Positions 58,875-64,000 of a stretch of DNA of 64,000 nt are shown one piece after another (position 1 is the first letter of the stretch; each line of letters opens with the position of its first letter). The DNA comes from Chaenocephalus aceratus (Eukaryota; Chordata; Actinopteri; Perciformes; Channichthyidae). Location: positions 12,381,456-12,445,455 of the forward strand of contig CM043792.1 of NCBI GenBank assembly GCA_023974075.1. Reading direction: 5' to 3'. Under the pieces are notes generated by a model. That model did not search any database and was not told the DNA's origin. It saw only the letters and a list, made by a program, of their open reading frames with translations. The translations under genes and the position numbers were made by a program.

Positions 58875-59735
58875 TTTGTACAAATACAGATGGTACAGAT
58901 ATTGTAACTACGCAAGGAATAAAACTTGAAGTTGTTGCCTGTTACAAATACCTTGGTATCTGGCTTGATGATTGTCTCTACTTTTAAACTTCATGTCAAT
59001 AACCTGCTAAAAAAGCTGAGGGTTAGGCTAGGTTTCTTTTTCAGAAACAAGTCCTGTTTCTCGCTTGAGGCCAGGAAAAGGCTAGTCACTGTGACCTTTT
59101 GACCTGTGCTGGACTATGGGGATCTGGTCTATATGAATGCACCTGCCCATTGCCTGGTCAAGTTAGATGCTGCGTATCACAGCGCACTGAGATTTGTGAC
59201 AAACTGTAAAGCATTAACCCGTCACTGTACCCTGTATGCAAGGGCTGGTTTGCTTTCACTAACTGTACGGAGGCTCAGTCACTGGTACATTTTTATATAC
59301 AAAGCCATGTTAGGGAAACTTCCATCTTATATCTGCTCCCTGATCTCACGGAGAATTGTAAGTGGCTACTGCCTGAGATCGAATGCTGTGGTTTTATTAA
59401 ATGTGCCAACTGCTAGGACTGTCTTCGGGAAGACAGCTTTTAGATGCGCAGCTCCTCTGTCTTGGAATAGTCTGCAAATTAAATGGAAACTGAGCAATCT
59501 GGTGCCACTAAATGTTTTTAAAGCTCGGTTGGATGCTAGTCAATCAGAAGCTATTGGTACCTGTTAATGTGGATAATTATGTAAATGATGCTGTATGATG
59601 TCCTTTTGTTGTTCTGTTTATGTTTTTATGTTTCATGTGGAACTTCTTGAGCAGGTCTCCCTTGGAAAAGAGATCAATGATCTCAATGGGATTTATCTGT
59701 ATAAATAAAGGTTTGAAATGAAAACTAACTGGTAA
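58875..59735 (+). mobile_element. Non-LTR retrotransposon C-terminal fragment
   Basis: The reading frames around 58930-59100 (YKYLGIWLDD, then NNLLKKLRVRLGFFFRNKS) and 59106-59567 (LDYGDLVYMNA, HCTLYARAGLLSL and CAAPLSWNSLQ) form the end of a LINE reverse-transcriptase protein. The frame is broken near 58980 and 59100. The 3' end AAAGAGATCAATGATCTCAA then ATAAATAAAGGTTTGAAATG is typical of fish LINE tails. The polymerase core is absent, so the copy is dead. The clade is not certain. Confidence 0.78.
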
Positions 59736-60074
59736 ACTTTGTGTCTGACAGATGTTTTGTGTTCTTTGTGTTGTCTTCTTGAGCTAACAGAGTGAAACCA
59801 AAGCCCCGTAGAAATCCAGTCCTCGGAGGAAAAGGGAACCATGACAACCATATTCAATTGACTCCATTATCATATCTTTTCCAGATGTAGTATATATAAT
59901 TCAAGCATCGACTGAATTCAAGACCTCCTCCTCCTGCCGGACCTGCTGTTTGCTCCGTGTTTTCGCTTGAAAGACTTTGAACATATATTCACTGTTGTGC
60001 ATTCACGTTACTGTTGCACCGCCCTAGTGACAACAGCTGATAGACCTCCTAAAATAAGACACCTTACCTCAGTC

Positions 60075-60300
60075 ACTGAATACTCAGTACAATAGTAAGG
60101 TACTTGTACTTTAGTGTTTCTATTTACTGCTACCCAAAAGGCCTACAGTACTTCTACTATTCTACCATTTTAAAATGCAGCACTTAAACATGTAGTTAAC
60201 AAGTAGTTTTATATTTTGTACTTCTTTTATGTACTAGTAGTTTTATATTTAGTACTTCTTTTAAATAAATATAATACCACTTGTTAAATGTTAAAGTAAA
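60075..60300. repeat. Degenerate teleost TACTTTTACT-type repeat
   Basis: Repeated GTACTTGTACTTTAGTG, TACAGTACTTCTACT and GTACTTCTTTTA motifs match the dispersed repeat in dnaaf8 introns 3 and 26. The GTAGTTTTATATTT(T/A)GTACTTCTTTTA unit occurs twice (about 60203-60260). Confidence 0.45.
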
Positions 60301-63300
60301 GTTAAATGTACGTAGTCTACCTCTTCTCAACTTTTATGTGTAACCCATCTAATCACAAAGTTAGGTGTTCTCAGTGCTACAGTAGGTCTTATGATCTGCA
60401 CTCGGCTAGCTTCCTGTGCAGCGCTCTCTGTGTGCACCATTGTTATATCAGATCCAGCCTACACAACATTGTTTGCATTGAGAATGGCAGCAGTATTGGA
60501 GACTAAACAATTCCCAGAATGCCTGGAACGCTGTTATTTCCCCCCCAGTCGGAGTGGCGTGGTTGCAAGGTCTCACCACAACCAAATCTGCTGTTAGCGT
60601 GGAGAGCAGCAGGAGAGCTGAGGCATGCAGCCCACTGTCACTGCAGGGAGGGGGGGGGGGGGACCCAAAAGAAAAACTTGAGTCGAGTAATCTGCATTTT
60701 TCAAATAAAAAAGTAAATAAGAACAGTATTTTTGCATTGCAAGGGGCTTTCCAAGTTCTTTCACCACTGAAATGTGTCTTTTCAGTTTTGTTCAACATCC
60801 ATAATATAGTAATAATATATATAATCTTATAATATCTTATAATATAATAAGTGGACCACACTGAAACATTACCCAATGGTTAGTGGACTAGTTTTGAAGC
60901 CTGGAGTTTGGCGTTTTGCCATCTTGTTTATGGCAACCAAAACTCAATAAGACACGAGAGGGTGGAGCAATGTACAACTGAACACTGAAACTAAATGCAA
61001 AGCCTTACAAATGTTGCATTCACCTTTATGAATTGTTAAAGCGTTCATGTTTGATACAAAACCCAAAAGTGCACTGAAAATGCCATGTTACGGAGCTGTC
61101 AATCACAAGGTAGCCCCACCCTAAAGCATACTGCGAATTCATGTCTTCACTCTAAATGGGACCATCAATTATGAAATGAAAATGCTGAAGTGACAATAAA
61201 TGTTGGATATTCGAGAACATGCATGTTAAAGACACTTGGATGTACCCACAGTTTGCCAAACCAGATGTTTCAGCAGACTTTCATCCCCATGTTGCTTTTC
61301 AATCAAATAAAAGGAGTGATATCAATGTTAGTTTATTGTTTAATCAGTCTTTGACTCAGTTGACAATAGAGTAGATTACTTTCAGAATCTAAATATATCT
61401 CTCAGAAAATAATACTGTGTTTTGGAAAGAGCATGGGATCTTCCTGTAAATCTCTCACATACAATATATACACATTCTTTTGTATTACACATGATACACT
61501 TGCATACACAGTCACAAAAAGCATCACATCTGAACAAGTGGACTCTTGAGGTTTTGCCGTTCAAATAGTTAAAATGCATCTGTATACATTCGACACACGA
61601 GAACTTGGAGGGTGTTTTTACATTTCTGGTCTCTTCAGCAATTTAACGGAGCGCAGTGATTATTATTCAAATGTCTTCGCCCCGATGTGAGACGTTGGCC
61701 CGTCTGGAATAATAAACCAAACTCAGGCTGCAGCAGTAATCTGAGTCGGGTCGGATTTTGGGCTCAATTTGATCTCTTTTTTTATTTATCCAGTTGTGTG
61801 CATCGTGCAGTCAGTCCATTGTTGCTGCTCATTATTACGTCTGCCAAGAAGTTTGTTTTAGGTCCCCGCCTCTTACTTACTTTAGATATTTAAAGAGAAA
61901 CTCAGATTTAGATGGCACATATCAACTCAAGCAATCTTGCAAAACGTGGCGGTGTGTAAAGGCAACATGGTAATAGATAGTCATAATCAATCGGAGTAAG
62001 AATACTTTATCCTGGGGGCGATGAATATTTGGACTGACAGGTGAATGCCTTTAAACTTAATTATCAAAAACACATTATTCTTAGTTGGATGTCTGAATGA
62101 AAATAAAGTAAGTTACATCTGGATAAATTGCAACAACATACCAATTGGAACATGTTCAAATGTCACACTCAACAATAGAACCTTTTTAAATCAAGCGTCA
62201 TTGTCGGCCCTTTTCTCAAATAGTAGTTGGGGGTTTCAATAATTGCATAACAGAAGTGCACCAATGCAACAAAAGGCTGCTTCCACGTCCTCCATGAGAC
62301 ATTCACAAAGCACTTATCACCTGACCGTGCGCTACTGTTTGCCTTACGATCCCAAATGCATTAGGACTTTGACCCGAGTTCAAACAATGATTCACTGTGT
62401 CACCATTTGTTATGGGCGGCACATATTGCAGCACATCATGTAAACACAGCCTCGTTGCAAATAAACAGTCCTTCTCCCTGATTGACTGTGGACACACGAG
62501 CAGAAGGCGGGGCTCCGCTGCGCGAACCGTTCCCGAGGTGTGATATATTGTGAATGTGAACAGATGTATGATAAGCATTGCATCTATTTAGCACATGCGG
62601 CATTTACAGTGAAAGTCAAAAACACATTTGAAGGTGTAAACTGTCTACAAATATATATGAGTGTTACTTATTTAGCATTTGAGTGAAAAACCCAGTGTGC
62701 TCACTCTCTATTTGTCTTCAGGTGAATGCCCCACCTCGCCGCATGTATCTGTTCACAGGGAGACTCACCATCTGGCCAGTGATGCAACAGACCTCAAGCA
62801 AAAGCAAGTTTTAATTCTAATGTTCAAACTGGTGTCCAGTCCGTTAGCGTAGTGGCTTTAACGGGGAAAGTGCAGATGACCTGGAGCAGCATGGCAGTTT
62901 AGAATCTGCTGTTTGCAGGTGCTTGACCGGCGAGTCGTACTTCATGTGTGGAGGTTTGTGAAATGTGAACTAGTCAGGCTTCATGTTTCCACTGGACGAC
63001 ACTTCCCAAACACTCTCACAATGCGGGGAATGTCCGTGCTTCCTGTGACCCTGTGGGGACTTCACCATGTGAGGCCTTCGTGTATATATCCTTAACCAAT
63101 CACACACTGGACTGAGGCTCTGTTCTCATGTTTAACGAGTGGAGTTGAGCTGCTTATGCTTGACAGGTGATGTGATTTCAGCAGAGATCACAAGAGGTAT
63201 ACCGGTTACGACTGAACCCTGAATAGTGAGCGGTGTGTCATGTAGTCTGTGTGACTTTAAAGTGATGTATATTCATTGTTTATGCAAACGTGTTAGCTGT

Positions 63301-63800
63301 GTTACTTAACATGCCCTTAGCAGAAGCTACGTGAAGGTGCCGAGAAAGAAAATAGCTTTTGAAATGAAGAAACCATCAATGTTGGACTCTACCTTTACAA
63401 ATGAGAAGATGATTTGCTCTGATTATGAGGAATCACACATTTGAGTTCAAGATGAATCCAGCGCTGTCGATTCAGAGCCGTCATCTCATTCAAGTGGACA
63501 AGGCTTTTAGTTTGAGGGCGATACAACACTGATGTTCACTGGCAGCACAGAACGTGGGTCGGCAAATGTTTTAGCTTGGTGGTTCTGCTGGTGTGTCCGG
63601 AGAAAGCATCGTGAATGATTTCATTATTCGTGTTTGGACTTGTATATCATTATTGCAAGCCTCTTTAACATTTAATCAGTAGAGGTATTAGCAATCGTAT
63701 ATATCAACAGTTGCTTTTTAAGTTAGAAATCTAAATCCTATATCTCAACAGTCAACATTTATTTCTCGATACTTGTGGGAATGTTTGGTTTAGATAACTC
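60301..63800. other. Intergenic, no gene seen
   Basis: No coding exon, RNA gene or complete transposon was recognised. A poly-G tract lies at 60648-60661. Open frames here are short and lack splice context. Confidence 0.5.
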
Positions 63801-63804
63801 TTAA

Positions 63805-64000
63805 AGGTGGGGTAGGTACGTTTGAGAAACCGGCTCGAGATACACTTTTTGTTATATTCCATTGACTGCTCTTAACATCCCGATAGCAATGAATATCTGA
63901 AGTGCTTTGACAAAAAATCCATAAAACAATCTCATCTGTGGAAGCCGTAATGCTGTAAAAAGTACAACCAATCATCTGAGCCGGCCCGGCTAAAGTAACT
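63805..64000 (+). mobile_element. TTAA MITE (AGGTGGGGTAGGTA family), cut by the window end
   Basis: It starts AGGTGGGGTAGGTACGTTTG after a TTAA (63801-63804) and matches the left half of the complete copy at 52376-52743 closely, including ACCGGCTCGAGATACACTTT. The right half lies outside the window. Confidence 0.88.

Overview
This window is vertebrate nuclear DNA, almost certainly from a ray-finned (teleost) fish and probably a spiny-rayed one. The evidence is GT-AG intron-exon genes of clear vertebrate orthology, RTE/Rex3-type and L2-type LINEs, tRNA-headed SINEs with (ATT)n tails, and many small TTAA- and hAT-type DNA transposons. Nothing bacterial or viral is apparent. The species call is inference.

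Layout. 1-3370 is stacked retrotransposon debris: an L2-type LINE inserted into a SINE, a second SINE and another LINE 3' end. 3610-5654 is a 5'-truncated Rex3-like LINE with target-site duplications. 5.7-9.9 kb holds two minisatellites, a TTAA transposon and a possible first coding exon of an unidentified minus-strand gene (8263-8356). 9976-11709 is igfals (plus strand). 13626-26000 is dnaaf8 (plus strand): 29 exons joined here by hand with consistent splice phase, giving about 1,397 residues. 26.0-31.2 kb has no coding sequence. 31223-41805 is unkl (minus strand), 16 exons and about 795 residues. 42388-44810 is a large foldback transposon containing a nested hAT element. 48399-49451 is the single-exon gper1 (minus strand). 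49.5-64.0 kb is gene-free as far as can be seen, with MITEs, a SINE and a LINE fragment.

The four recognised genes do not form a pathway. igfals encodes a secreted leucine-rich carrier of IGF complexes, dnaaf8 a factor for axonemal dynein assembly in motile cilia, unkl a CCCH/RING RNA-binding protein, and gper1 a membrane estrogen receptor. Their linkage matches the ancestral joining of the human 16p13.3 and 7p22.3 regions.

The most interesting signal is dnaaf8. Its N-terminal third matches the short human protein, but the reading frame continues through about 20 more exons that look like a chain of degenerate nucleoside-diphosphate-kinase folds. The gene also carries a 35-residue aspartate run and a textbook RFX X-box 85 bp upstream of its ATG. 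The foldback transposon is also notable, because one arm preserves the empty target site of the hAT inserted in the other.
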